From NCBI GenBank assembly GCA_003116995.1, contig BDSL01000019.1, positions 1-64,000 of the forward strand: 64,000 nucleotides of DNA, given 5' to 3'. This stretch comes from Yamagishiella unicocca (Eukaryota > Chlorophyta > Chlorophyceae > Chlamydomonadales > Volvocaceae). Numbering within the stretch: the first letter of the stretch is position 1; the number at the start of each line of letters is the position of its first letter. Below are positions 31,118-44,300 of this stretch, in pieces. The notes under the pieces were generated by a model, which worked only from the letters and a program-made list of their open reading frames with translations, did no database searches and was not told where the DNA came from. The position numbers and the translations under genes are program-made.

Positions 31118-33382
31118 ATGAAAGACGCGTGAGTTGTGCGCGTGGATTGAGTCGCTATGGGCTGGGCGCACGCCACGTAGAAGGCCAGGGCTCAGTGGGG
31201 TTTTGAACATGGCAGGGCGACGTTGGGAACGGCCCCCATACTGATTCATGCTCTGAGAGGCATCTGTAAAACTTGGTGGATCCCTTACACTCACCCTTAG
31301 CCCCCAACGCACTTAACCCGGCGGACATAGTGTGATGCGTGTGTGCACCGGATTCCCGCCTTTCTGCCAGCATTTCTGCATCCTGCTGTGTGGCCCTGGT
31401 GAATGTGTGGAACTGGAGGAGCGAATGATGGTGATTCTCCCCGGCTTTAATGAGAGCATGCAAGATATGCGATGTGGCACTACTCATATGTAATGCAGGG
31501 TAGGCCCGTATTCACAAACTGCTTCTCTCGCTCTCCCAGGACAGACATGGCATATGACGGGCGGGTTAGGTTAGGTAAAGCCTCGGACCGCTTGGCGAGC
31601 CGACCTCAAGCCCCGATACCTCACCCATCACTGCAGTCCTTGACAGAGCAACAGCACGTGGCAGCAGCTGTTCATTCTTGTTGCTCGCGGGTGTCCGTCA
31701 CCTGATTGTAGTGTTGCTTAGTAGTACTTGTTACAGCGGGCGCCGGTCGATAAGGCAGAACCATCCGGGTGCACGGTTGGACGTTGGAGGCGGCGGTACG
31801 CAAAGGGCTTCCGGGGTTACAGCAGCCTGTTACAGCGCACTGCCCAGCAGTCGTACTCGGCCCCACAAAACGTAACCCCAGCCGCTGCAGCAGCAGTTCA
31901 TGCGCATACACGCACACAGGCACCGGTATGTCCTAACATCAAAGCCGTTGGCGCACTGGATCTCGGATCTCGTTACAGCTGGCTACCGTAGGGCACACAT
32001 AGGTGCTCAGACGGGTACCGTACCAGCTTCTGAGCACTCACATGCGCGCCAATGACGAACGCACCTCACCTTATCCTGGGGTCAAATCGTGTCCGTACAA
32101 TAGCACGGCAGTACCGACATCCAAAGCCGCAGGATGTGGTCGGCATCCTTCAGCGCAGCGTGTGCGGGCTTAGGGTCCACCGCTATCTCCTCAAACTATA
32201 ACTACTAGTTACTAACACAAGTAAGAGCGGACCTCAATTCGCGGGAACGAGCTTTGGCATGCCATATGGCTGCCTCCGCAGCCGACTACTTGCATTGGGA
32301 TGAAGAGCTCTTCACCCAACCCTCTCATTCGCTGAATGCGCAGCATGACGGCAGCTATCCTACGACTGAGCACTGAGCCAATTGAGCATTTCTCAACGAA
32401 GCACTGCGCCAACGGAGCAGCGAGCAGCACCTCGACGTCAGCTCTTCCGCAAAGGCCTCTGCTATACGCAACTAAAACGCAACCCTCCAAAACGCATACA
32501 CGTCCTCCACATGTGTACGACATACCTACCACCGTACTACGTCGGCCCCCACGTGGCTCGTCCCACGCAGTCCACTCCGCTAGCTACCTATCTATGCCAT
32601 CTACGGCCGACACAATAGATACGTACACACGCGTGCTGCATTCTGAGCGCAAGCGATAGCATAGTTCTCTTGCATGTAAAATATACACCGACACAGCGCG
32701 CTTTCGCTGCTCAGTGGTACATCAACATCATCTGGTACATCCATACACCGCTGCACCGACATTTGGCCCTCGCTCCTTCCGCGTGTATTTACCAACGAAC
32801 ACCCTCGGCGGCCTGTGGACCGTGCCAACTAACGCCTGCTGGTCGCTCGTTCGGCATCCACACCCGGGCCTTCCCCCCAGCATGTGCATGCTGGCCCATC
32901 GAGCGCAGCTCTGCTCTGCTCAGCTAGGGCCCAGGCGTCCCCTTTCAGGTGCAGTGCCATCATCCGGCCTGCCTCCTCACTTCGGATGCCCCTCTTGAAC
33001 GGCTAACCGCATGACCCTCCCTGGACGGACATGCACTGGCAAGGTTCCCAACTACGGACAGCGCTCACAACTTTGGCAACTTTGGCAACTTCCTGGCAAC
33101 AATGTAGCAACTGTATGTAGCAACTGTATGAAGCAACTGTGGGGCTGTGCAGTGACCCACGCGAAGGCTCTCCCTAGCCGCCCCTGTCAGCAGACAAAGA
33201 ATTGCGCGGCTGGGGACGCGTTAATCAGAACGATAGTAGGGTCCACGGCACTCTGCGCCTGCGCCTCTCATGCAGCCGGAGCGTACTTACCTCCCAACCA
33301 CGCGCCGGGCCTTTCAGCTGACCTACATCGATAAGATCCGCCAACTGCTTCGTCAACCACCACCTCCACGACCATCCTCGCC
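31118..33382. other. Intergenic stretch downstream of VTC copy C
   Basis: No gene is supported. A decayed copy of the SINE-like core is at about 31,720-31,795 (minus), recognisable by 'ggatggttctgcc' and 'cgctgtaacaag'. Around 33,065-33,145 there are short direct repeats 'ctttggcaa', 'gtagcaactgta' and 'gaagcaactg'. Confidence 0.45.
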
Positions 33383-36300
33383 TCACACTGTTTTGATAGT
33401 GAGCACGTATGCAACCACCAACACCACCATCAGCATACACGTCAGCAGCACGGGACCGCGTTGGTCGTCGTACCGTACGGCTTCACGGCGCAGGATCTGC
33501 GCGCTGCGCTTGCGGTACATGTACAGTGCGTACAGCATGAAGGCCAGAGCGACGGGTGCCATGGCCATGCCTGCGATCTGTGGCACGTGTCGGATACGGC
33601 GGGATTGGGGTCCGGGTGTAGGACCACTAATAAAGTAAGGAAAGCAAGGTTTGGGGATTGACTGTACGACTGCTTGTTTAGGTTCTAAGCTTGGGGGATG
33701 TGACAGGTCTGCTCTGGAGACATCCCACCTGCGCCTGACCAGCCGCGGCTCCGGTCCCGCCGGTGCCTCCGCCCGCCTGGCCGATGGTGCCGTCGGGCAA
33801 CGGCACTGCTGCAGCGCCTGGCTGGGAACCGAATATGGTCAGCCGGTCGGCCATGAGGCTGAGAGAGGTGAACATGACGAGGACGGCGATGTTGAGCCAG
33901 GACAGAAAGGTCCGCTCGGCTGCACGTTGCGCGGCGGGGATGTGGCGGGGCGGACGTGACGGGCAGGGCGGGAGGGTGGGATTCGGATCCCGCATTTCCC
34001 CCTCCCTCACAACGACGAATATCAAAGGTTCCAAGGTATGGCGCAAGCAACCAGATGTGCACAGCGGGCCTTGGCGGTGGGCAGCTAGCGGTGTTATGGT
34101 GTGGCGGCAACGTGGACCGGTTGGAACAGCATCTCGCAGCCAGCGGAACACCCCCCCCTTCAACCCCGACCCCACCCTACCTGCGAAGAATGTCTTGGGC
34201 TCTACCCGGGTCCGAACCATCGCCGCGGCTCGGGGCAGGCCGTAGCCGCCGGGGCCCGTCTCGAGGTCTTCGCCACCTCCTCCACCTCCTCCTTGCCCGT
34301 CTCCTCCTCTTCTGCCTCGCCGCATCGCGGCCCACTTGGCCGCCACCCAGCCCGTCGCGGCGGCTGGCAGACGGGAGGGTGTCCTTCGAGGCCGAGACAG
34401 GAACGGACGCAGGGCGTGTGTCATAAACACCGCACGTTGCCGGGTTAGTTGAACGGTTGATTGCGGACCCACGGGTCGGAGGACATCGGGAGCAAAACGG
34501 ACGTAAGGACGACTCATACATCCGTACACGTAAGATGGTCCTATAAAATATAGCCGGCAATACTTGCACTAAGGATCGATAAGTTAGTTTTTGTCGGCCA
34601 TCTACGACGGTGCCGCTCCACCAGCCTCCGTGAACAGGCGACGAACAGGCGAACCCAGCCATCCGGTCTCGGCTGCACCCACCCGTCCGGCGTTGGTCCT
34701 CTTACGCTGTCGCCTCCGCGCGCCTGGATGCCTCGCAAGCTTCCAGAGACACTGCCGCGGCGGCTGGACATCGCGGCTGCCAGCACCGACGCCTTGATCC
34801 GCGCCGCTGCAGCGCCGGCCGACACAAAAGCCCGGACCTGCGCCGCACTCAGACGGGCGCTGCGGCGACTACGATGCAGCCACTTCCCGTCCCGGCCTGC
34901 CCCCAAGTCCGCTGATCCCTCCCCCTCGTTCTTCTCGCCCACCTTGACCCCTGCCAGCACCCCGCTGCCGCTGCCGCTGCCACTGCCGCAGCCGCTGCTA
35001 CTGCTGCTGGGGCCCTTGCTGCCGGACTTCACGAGCACGACACTTTGGCCAGTTGCTACGGAAAGCGGAGGAGGCGTGCTGTTGCTGGTAGCTCCGGAAC
35101 CAGTGTCCGTGACGCCGGCGTCTGCGGCGGCGGCGTCCGCAGCTGCGGAGGCGATGGCGGTGGGCGGCGAAGATGGTGACCCACGGGTCGTGTGGGGCGC
35201 CGTGGGTCCCACGAAGCTGTGCGCTTCCACGGTGGGCACGAAGCTGCTGCGCACGCTGCTGGGGCGGCTGTATTCGCTGCTGTTGACGCTGCTGTTGGCG
35301 CTCTGGTGGGTGGTTGGTAGGGGGTGCCGGTAGGGCACGTGGTAGGGGTGGTTACTTTAGGTACCAGGGTGCTTGCGGGGACGTGTGTATGGATGTGCGA
35401 TGCACCGCCAGCGCTGCCACCATCACAACGCAACCAAGCACCCTAACACATCCCACCTTCTTGCTGTTGGCTTCGCCGGATACCCCGTCGTCGATCCCGC
35501 CAGCAGTCTGGCGGGCGTGACGTAGCTGGCCTTGGCGGTGGAGAGGCTGCTGGTGTTGGTGTGTATGGGTGTGTTGGCGGCTCAGGTGGCGACGACCCGC
35601 CGGCCCCGCATCGCCCCCAGCAGCCCGCCCACGCGAGATCGGGTTATCTGGATCAGATTCCGGATCCGGAATGATGTCCTGGATCTGATCCGGTCGGATG
35701 TTGGCGGGGAACAGCCACCGAGGCACATCCTGCGCGCCATACAAGGCGATGCGGGTTTAACTGTAAGCATGGCGGGCGGGTTGGCAGGGTCTGGCGATGT
35801 AGCAAAGGGACCATCCATCCCCCCACCCAGGCGCACTGATCGGGGTTGTGGTGTCTGGGCATTAAGCCTAAAAGTGTCCCCGTCAGATCACCAGCTGCGC
35901 ACAAAAGCACATGGCTCCGAACCCGGTCCAAAATCCTAATCCAGTCACTGCCTCAATGCCAGCAGCGCGTACCTGCGCATGCTTGTCGCTGGCGTCAGCC
36001 ATCTCCTCCAATGTAGCGGGGCTCATCATAGGAGGGCCCACCGGGTACGGCGCTCCGAGACCGGAGCCGGTCCGGCCGTGCGCCGTACGGCCGCGCAGCC
36101 ACAGCGCCGTACGGAGCCACCCCGACCCCCCTCCGGAGCCAGCGGAGCCGCCGCTGCCCTTGCCCCCGCCGCTGGCTTGCCGACCCCCTTGCTCCGGCAG
36201 GAACCAGTGCGGCGTGTTGCGCAGGCGGTGCGGGTAGAGCAGCGCCATGCCGTGTAGGAACTTGGAGAACTTGGGGGCCTCGACCAGCAGCCCGCTCTCG

Positions 36301-39300
36301 CGGAGGGCCTGACAGCGGAGGATTAGCAGGTGGAGGGTGCGGGAGGATTCGGCGGCTGGTTTGGGCCTTGGGGGTGAGGTGAGGTGAAGGCGAGGCATTT
36401 GATGTAGCGACGCATGGGTGGCGAGTTTCTAGAACCCACCAGCACCCAGGCGGGACACGAGTCCTCGTCCTGCAGCTTGATCTCCAGTACAGCGTACGGA
36501 AAATTGACCACGTCATCCCGGTGCAGGGCAAGACTGGTGTCTCTGCGGGGTTTCGAGGGAGGAAGAGTGAATCGGTGAGTGGCGGGGCCATGGGGTCGCC
36601 GACTTTGGAGGAGAGCCTCGTCCCTGTGAGCTTCCATAACCCGCCAGATCCTGCCTGGTTACACAGGCAGGCGATGCGCCCGATGGCTCTACCGGTACCA
36701 TCTGGTCTGGGGCCCACTGTAACAGTTACTACTAACAGGTACTACTACATGCAAGTAAGCACATCCTCTTCCTTCCCACCTGGACCAGCCGTTAGCGCCA
36801 GGTGGCAACCCAGCCTCTCGTGTCATCGTCAGCTGCATGTCCAGGCTGATCCTCACGGCATTTGTGCTCGACAGCTGGAAGGCACTGCGACGATACTCGG
36901 TGCGCAGGTGCGGTTTCTGTGGGAGGCGCGGGTTCAGGGCATTCGGATTTTAGAGCTACAGGAACGGACCAGGGAACGAGCAGTAACCCGCTTTATTCCC
37001 GGCTCCCAGCAGCGGGCACTGTCACAGTCAAAGCATGGCAGATCCTGTGCCAGTAACCCTGTCCCAGTAACGATTCACTAATCATTGTTGTTGTTGTAAC
37101 GGTTACAGTGGGTTCCGGACCAAGAGGAAGAACCATCGGTAATGCCCCCACTCGCTCACCTGCCCACGCTGCGTCAGGCTTGCCTGCACCTCCTGCAGCA
37201 GCGCTGCGGCCTTGGCCTGCGGGCCGTCCAGCGCCGACCCGGGGCTCGGTGGTGGCTTGGTGGGCACGGGGGATCCCGCCAGGAAGGCAGGGACATCCCG
37301 CTGCAGCAGCTGCACCCTCTCCTGCAACCGGACAGCGAGCCAGGCGCCGAGAGGGCTTCTCGGATGAAATTCGGGCAAGTAGGTATGCACACATTCACAG
37401 CAGCATTTGACGCAAACCGTAACACGTGGTGCGCTGGCATGTCCCGGGTGTCCAATCCAGCGCTGTACCCCCGTGACGCGCACCTTGATGCTGCACTCTC
37501 CGGTCCACGCGTCACGGTGCTTCTTGCGCTCCACGAAAACACCCTGCTCCGGAACCGGGTCGTCGGCGCCGTACCACCTGCGCCGCGGACATACAGGGTT
37601 CGCAAACCAGGTGTGGACGGATCAACGGACACGGTTGCGGTAAGCGAGCGTGCCGCACACAGCACAGCGCGGGGTCGGTGCAGCCCATCTAGGCGCCTCT
37701 GATGAACCAAGATCTCCCATTGCCGTACCCCATCTTGTATTCGTCAGATTTCAGATCTGAGATCCTACCTGATGCGCACCAGGCTGGCACCGTCAGCCCG
37801 TGCCAGGCGCTCATGGTACACGTCCAGTTGCTGATTGTCGAAGTAGATGGAGGTGATCGGGGCGCTGTCGTTCATGGCTAGCTCCAGGGGGCTGCTGGAC
37901 ATTGTGAGAGACCGCGTCATGGACGGCATAGGAGAGAGCGACGGCGTCAGCGACGGGGTCGGTGACAGTAGCAGCGGCGGTGACGGCGACGGCTGCAGTG
38001 GTGCCGGTGGCGGCTGCGACGGCGGCAACTCTAGGCAACAGGTGCCGTTGGCGAGCGGCGAGTGGTGCTGTGAGGCTGACTGGCTGGATGTTGCAGGTGT
38101 GACGGAGGCTGCCTTATCGGGGTCGCGCTTCTCCGGCTGGGGCGGCAGGAGCGCGTTGGACCTGCAAATGGGAATCCGCGAGGATTCAGCAGGTAGCGGC
38201 ATTGGGTGCAAGATAGACAGGGCGGCGGATTGAGGGGCCAAATACCGAAGGGGTGGTGGTGCCGGATCACGTTACGAGATCGTAGTAATCCCCCCCGGCA
38301 GCAGCGGCCAGCAAGGCAACCTCCTGGCCAAAGCCGGTTTCCTCGTCCCTCCCTCGCTCCCTGGACGGATCGGATCTCACTTGCGGCCAAAGATGAGCAG
38401 CGGCAGGTGCCGCACGATGGCGGTCTTGACACGCAGGACGTCCCGTGGGTCGACCCAGTACTTGCTGGTGCTCCTGGCAGGGCGTTTGATACGGCAGGCA
38501 GCGGCGCAATGTACCGTAAAGGTAGGAAGCGAGGCTGTCACAGGGCGCCGAACACAACAGTGAGTTCCACCTGATTTTTTTTCAGGCCTTCCCCCACCGC
38601 CGCCGCCGCCGCCGCACGAGCAGCAACACCGCCCGCGGGCCTATGTGCTGCCGTATGTACCTCTTGAACTGGTCGGGCGGCACCCATCGCTCCTCGCCGC
38701 CGCTCGCATTGCCGGCCTGGTGCTCCAGGACGTGCCGCACGGCCTCGTACATGTCGGACAAGGCCACGAGGACCATGTCGTACTTGAAGCCCCCCAGAAG
38801 GTATTCCTGTAGTTGGGTACGGCACTTTGGGGCGTCAACGTCCGGAGGAGGGGGGCTGATATGCTGGGGGCGGGGATGTACGCAGGCTGTGAAGTAAAAC
38901 GCATCCTGCTGCGTGTGCTTTGGAACACTGGCAGCCGGGTGCGTCACCACAGGCCTTGATAAACGGCAGAGCTGGCATCCAGCAATACGCAGCATAAAAA
39001 GGTCGAGGAACATCGACCGAGGACGTGAGGAGTAAGGCGGGTTGGACGGGCGGCGGCAACGCGCGGTGCTGAGGGACGCAGAACCGGACCTGGACATAGC
39101 CCGTGTAGACCTGGCGGATCTCCAGCTGCGCGAACTTGTCATCCGAGCTGGGGTCCATTGGGGCCAGATCCAACTTAGGCAACGCGCCCTCTCCGCAGCC
39201 AGACGTCGCGGCGTGCAGACCGCCGCCGCCAGCGGCGGCTGACGTCAGCTTATCGTACTCGAGACCAAGACCGGCCGACTCTGGAAGGGGCGCACAAGGC

Positions 39301-40771
39301 GACAAAGCAGTTGGAAGTGCGCTGTAAGGGGCACCAACAAGGGGCCGGTAAGGAAGTGACCTGCCGGATGTTATGCCAGCATGACTGGGCTAATTGGTCA
39401 CTGCTCCGGAAGCGTCCTCGTTGGTTCTCGGTACAGGGGGTCAACGGGGAGATGCTGGAGGGCTGAAGGACCTTATTAATCCTGCTACGTGCCGATTGAC
39501 GACCAGTGCATCGCGCCACTATCGAGGGCAGTCTCAGGGGCATAGAAAGCCGGGGTTGTCCCGACGGAAGGGGAAATGGAGATGGAGGGATATGTGCGGA
39601 GGTTGCGTGTGGCTCTCGTAGGTGGCCACGGGGAGCCGTGCGACTTAGCAGTTAATGGCAGTAGTGTAACTTGTTGTAACGGTTACGGTAACTGTTACAG
39701 CGGGCCCCAAACCATACGGTAGAGCCATCGGGCGCATCGCCTGACACTGGAAGAGACGCAGGAAGATAAACACTAGTAGACATTGCTGGCGCTGGTGTTG
39801 GTATGTGCGACGGTGCCGCCGGTGCTCACCGGCCGAGTTGTAGCGCTCGAAGGCCTCAAGCTCCACCAAGCGAGAGCCTGCGGGGCGAGCGGGACGGCGC
39901 GTCAGGCGGCCAAGGTGGGACAGCCGGTGTGGACTGTGGGAGGAGGATGGCAGGTATCGTCCCCCGGAAAAGATCGTAGGAACCCGTAACCCTCGGGTCC
40001 AGCAGCCACGCACCTATGTCGTCGCACTCGCTTCGCAGCTCCAAACACAGCGCCCGCAGCGCCGCCGCCGATGAGGCGGCGCCGCCGCTGACACAGGGTG
40101 CGCCGACACCGTCATCGTCGGACAGCGGGTGGCTGCGTCCCCTTGACGCAAAGCTCCTCAGCTGAGGTGGTGGAGGAGGCTTCGCGCCATTGCCCGCCGC
40201 CTTGCCGGCCTTGGCCCCCTCCCTGGCCTCCCGCTCCTCCATCAGCGCCTGGCGGTGTGCCGCCTGCAGCCGCTCCGCTGCGTGCGCCAGCCTCATGCCC
40301 AGATCCTCCAGCGAGCCAGTCAGGAAGCGACGCACGCGGGCCAGCTCCTGCGCATGGTGTGTGTATGCGTTTATGTGTCGCGGGGTGTGGCGGGGGGCGT
40401 GGTTGGTATAGTAGTAGAGCGTGAGCTGGCGCGCGCGTGTCAGCGGTTGGACGACAGGCTCACAGGCAGTGCTGTTGGGTTACCCTACTGTTTGCTCGTT
40501 TCCCCAAAAACTCAATTGGCATTTGTGCGAGTTCCTAACGCCTAATCGCGAGGCATAGCCAGGCACCCACAGCTGCGTAGGCTTGCACGAACTCCGCCGG
40601 GCTCGACAGCCCCGCCTCTGTCTCCGCCCTGGCCGCCGCCATTGCGTCCGCCGCCGGACCGTGTACGGCACATTGCTCCACGTCATCGGCGCCGCCTCCC
40701 CCCAGGGCCTTATCCATCAGGTCGCGTCCCAGTGACACGGATATCAGGCAGTCGAGAGCGCTCATCCCGCC

Positions 40772-40807
<36 letters not shown>

Positions 40808-41335
40808 AGGTTTGCCATAGCCAATGGCTGTCGCGGCCGCCGCTGCCTTCATGGAGGCCGGTGCGGCAGCCGCGATGGTGGGTCCCGCGCGACCACACAC
40901 GTGTCCGTTGGCAAGGCCGCCGCCGTAGGCCTGGTGCAGCTCGCTCGCCGACGCAGCGGCGGCGGCGCCCGCCCGGCCCTGGAGCTCTCCTCCGCGGACT
41001 TTAGTAGCCACGGCGCTGCCGTCGCCACCACCGTCGCTGCTGACGTTGCTGCCACTAACGCCGTCAGACCCGGCGCCGCTGCTGGGGCGCGAGGCGGAGT
41101 GGAGACCTCCGTCCTGCGATAGCTCCAGGAGGGCCCGCAGGGCGGCGGTCCTCAGCGCATGGTGCGCCAGGGAGGGCGGCAGGCGTTGATCGGCCAGCAG
41201 CGCCACAGCGCCTGCGCGGTGCAGCTGGCCAGGGGTCAGACCCGCAGTGCTACCCGCTCCGCTGTCACCGGCTCCGCCGCCACCGCTACCGCCTGGACCA
41301 ACGGCCGAGGGCTTCTGCCGGATGGGTGGAGGCAT
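33383..41335 (-). CDS. VTC4: VTC4-type polyphosphate polymerase, copy C
   Basis: This is the best resolved copy. Exons 5' to 3', in phase: 41335-40571, 40347-40014, 39877-39830, 39280-39090, 38806-38661, 38473-38381, 38161-37769, 37577-37484, 37321-37160, 36916-36780, 36542-36440, 36308-35973, one ending at 34181 (start unresolved), 33919-33729 and 33577-33383. Catalytic tunnel motifs: STSKYWVDPRDV, IYFDNQQLDVYHERL, VRI/RWYG, VERKKHRDAWTGECSIK, KPHLRTEYRRSAFQ, VRISLDMQ, YAVLEIKLQDE, PKFSKFLHGMALL. The C-terminal DUF202 domain begins EPKTFFA/AERTFLSWLNIAV and has three membrane helices (about 20 residues each). Exon 1 is Gly/Ala-rich (polyglycine from a CCG run), then EFVQAYAA joins ELARVRRFLTGSLEDLG, an SPX-like helix pair. 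The canonical SPX start and the KxxxKK helix are missing. Exons 38161-37769 and 36308-35973 carry low-complexity inserts absent from A and B. Confidence 0.88.
36664..36748 (+). mobile_element. SINE-like core copy in an intron of VTC copy C
   Basis: It contains 'gcgatgcgcccgatggctct', then 'ctggggcccactgtaacagt' and a tail of tac/aac triplets (tactactaacaggtactactac). An extra 'ggtacc' interrupts the middle. Confidence 0.55.
37060..37140 (-). mobile_element. SINE-like 3'-end copy in an intron of VTC copy C
   Basis: On the minus strand it reads 'ccgatggttcttcctcttgg', then 'tccggaacccactgtaaccg' and an aac triplet tail. It is followed by 'gtgaatcgttactgggacag', which also follows the tail of the 16,018 copy at about 15,980-16,012. 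The unit may therefore extend past the triplet tail, or the two copies may share a target region. Confidence 0.5.
39664..39775 (-). mobile_element. SINE-like copy in an intron of VTC copy C
   Basis: On the minus strand it reads 'cttcctgcgtctcttccagt', then 'gtcaggcgatgcgcccgatg', 'gtttggggcccgctgtaaca', then repeated gttac/gtaac units and aac triplets. Confidence 0.55.
40764..40809. repeat. CCG trinucleotide run encoding polyglycine in VTC copy C
   Basis: A run of ccgccg with a few cca triplets encodes about 15 glycines in exon 1 of copy C. Copies A and B have no counterpart. Confidence 0.9.
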
Positions 41336-44300
41336 GTCGAGGCGTTGCTGGAGCCTTCCAACGGAGCGCTGGGGACACGTGGTTGAGTCGAGGTCGCAGC
41401 GACTGGGTGCAGTCGTCTCCAGCAGCCAGCGATATGGTGGTGTTCCTGTTTACCGTTGGCCGCCTGCCGAGGCCTTGGCCTGCGCCGCGCAGACGACGGG
41501 TGGGTCTCTTCAGCGGCCTTCAGGCGACTCGAATCGCTTGGCCGGCGGTCCTTGCGGTATCAAGCTCTGCAGGCACAATGCGCTAGGGCCCGCCACTGGT
41601 GCCTGGGCATGCGCCAACGCTTGGAAGCCTCAGGGGTGCTGTTCTGCGGCGGTGGCGTTGCTCTTTGTTGCCTGGGATCGCATGGGCGGGTGACCGCCCG
41701 CGAATTAGAGCCAGTATTGGGCCATTAGCAGTAAGAAGAGCACAATCCCAAGTTTGCGGATCTCTGGGGCGCGCTCCACCCATGACCGCAATGAGTTTGC
41801 GGCGATCCGAGGTACAGTCAAACCACCCGTCACCTGTCAAACTGGGGCGTAAGCAGAAAGGCCCCCGCCCTTTTGCCGGTCGCTTCCGTTCGAGGCGGAA
41901 CAATCAAGCGCTCGATGAGGCCTGCTACTTGGAAGGGAAGGGGCACGCGAGCTCGGCAGCCGCGGAGGTGCCGCTCTTGGGCCTGCTTGGTTAGACGCTG
42001 GGTCGCTTGCCGATGTACCAAGCGAGCCGCGCCCCTGCTACGCGCTTCACTCCATGCGAGCGCACCTTCCCTTATTGGTCGTGTCGGAGCTGAGCAGCGC
42101 GCAGCGAGTCTGACCTGATCGATCTTGATGGTTGACGGTTTCCTCGTCAGGCGGTTACCCTATCGCAGGCCGCCGAGCAAACGCATGCGGCATCCTCGCT
42201 GCTGCGTCGATCCGCGGGAGCTGCGCCGCGCTGTTGTCCGCCGTGGCAAGGGCTGCATGGCGGCGTTCGGTGCATGCAAGGGCTGCATGGCGGCGTTCGG
42301 TGCATGCGGGAAAGGCGCTGCGAGGAAGCCGCAACTGCGACGTTCTGCCTACGTGGTCCTACCAGCCATACCGCTGCCTTTTGTTTGTTTCCAGAGGATT
42401 CAGTACTAAGTTCCAACAAGCGATGTGTCCTGTGGACAGCTAACTTGTTGCCCACTTAAGATCCCAGCAGTTGCGGATGCACCCAGTTCCTGCGAAGGGC
42501 TTCGCGGAAGCAGCGCAGTGCGCCTAGGGGCCCCTTACGTGCATTGGCACCGGCAGCTACCAATTCGGTCACCAACCTTACTTGTTACACCTTGCCATGA
42601 AAGCAACCCTCTACATGGGGCATAAAAGCTCCGTTGCGATGAGCTCTTGCGACTGCCCTCCAAGTCGCGACGTGGACCACCCTCCCTTCGCAACGCCACA
42701 CCGAAACGAGCGGGTGCCGGCGGCTTCAAATAACAGGCACGACGACATCACAAAAAAGCGCCGCTGGGATCAGAGAGGCGACGATCGCGGCATCGCGCGC
42801 TTGCCACCCTCGATCACCCGGACCCGCCGCCTGCTCCTCGAAACACGGAAACCCGTGCATTCCCACGAAAGAAACATTGACGACGCCTCCAGGCAGCGCC
42901 CTCACCCCCGGCCTCCCGTTCGGTCCCAGCGCCGCCCCTAGGCAGCACAGGGTCGCCATGAAGCCGTGGCGATTATAAAAGTAATGAAGTGAGAAGTCTG
43001 TCGCTGCTGCCGAGGGCTGTTTGTTCCCGGCGGCGAAGGCGAGCCAGCGGAGACGTTCCACTGGGTCCGCCCCGGCGGCCACGGGCCCTCTTACGCAGCA
43101 AGCCGCAGATCAGACGCAAATGTTGTTTGCTCTTGGGCCAGCAGCAGCTCTGTATAATATGGGTGGTCCATGACGCTAATGATATGACACAGCGATATGG
43201 GCCACGAGCGGCGAATTAGTTGGGCACCTAACGACGCCACGGCAAGGCGCTTTGTCCGCCCCCGACGCACAATGCTAATCACGCATAACGGCGGGCACTA
43301 CAAAGTAGGATTGAGACGAGCGTCAAAAGACGGGTTCTAGTCGTACACACAACGGCGTGATACGTGGTTGATGAGCCGCTCAAAGAGATACACGTCCGCC
43401 TCCCCGGAGTCGAACCTTCCCCCGGGGCCGCCGTCACCACCACCACTACCGCCACCACAGGTGTTGTCAGCCCTCCCTGGATTGGCTGTACGACACTAGC
43501 ACGAAAACACGCGAAGGAAACACGAAGCGGAGCGCCGGGAGATAACCCGGCGCATCTCTCGCCTGTATTTGCCGGATACGGGACTAGTCACGGATGAAGT
43601 TATGGGTACACACAAACGTATACATGCACCAAGGACAGCGGCGAGCCTCTCAACATCAGGGGCGCAAACCGCACTAAAGGGCCGGGCAGCAGTAGGTGGG
43701 CCACTGCATGCTCGAGCCGGATAAGAACTACTTCATCCCATTTCCACGAACGTGCCGACCGCCTTCGCATGTAGGGGGGCCGCAACCGCAATCTCAACCG
43801 GGCGGCACGGCAACACCGCAACTCCCTTTACATACCGGCCGGATCGACGACCCCCCATACGCATAATTTCACACGCGAAAGAAATAATAACAGAGCCACA
43901 AGCGTTGCTATTGTGTTTTTCTCAAAACTGCGGTGTTTCCTGAACGCCGACGTTGAGGGCGGGCCACCTTTCGAACGCGAATTGCATTGCAGGCGGAGGG
44001 ACGGGTCCATAGCAGTGGCGGCTGACGCGCCGAGACACCAGCCCGACGGGTCCATCGTCTTCCCCTCGTGCCCCAATCAACATGGGTCCTCCGGTTTGCG
44101 GCCAATCCCACATCTTGTACCTCAATCCCTCTGTCGTACACCGTACAATTGTACAACCTCCCTCCCAGCGGTCGTACTGCCGCTGCCGCCGGCTTCCATC
44201 CCACAAACCATCTGTACAAACACACGGTGAAGGCTGCACACGGTGAAGGTAAGGACTTAACGCCCTCGCCAAAACGCGCGACTGCCGCCCCGCCGCGGCC

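Noticed and set aside
43395..43435. tRNA-like 'ggttcgactcc' (minus strand) resembling a pol III B box
   Set aside because: No matching A box, acceptor stem or cloverleaf could be drawn around it.
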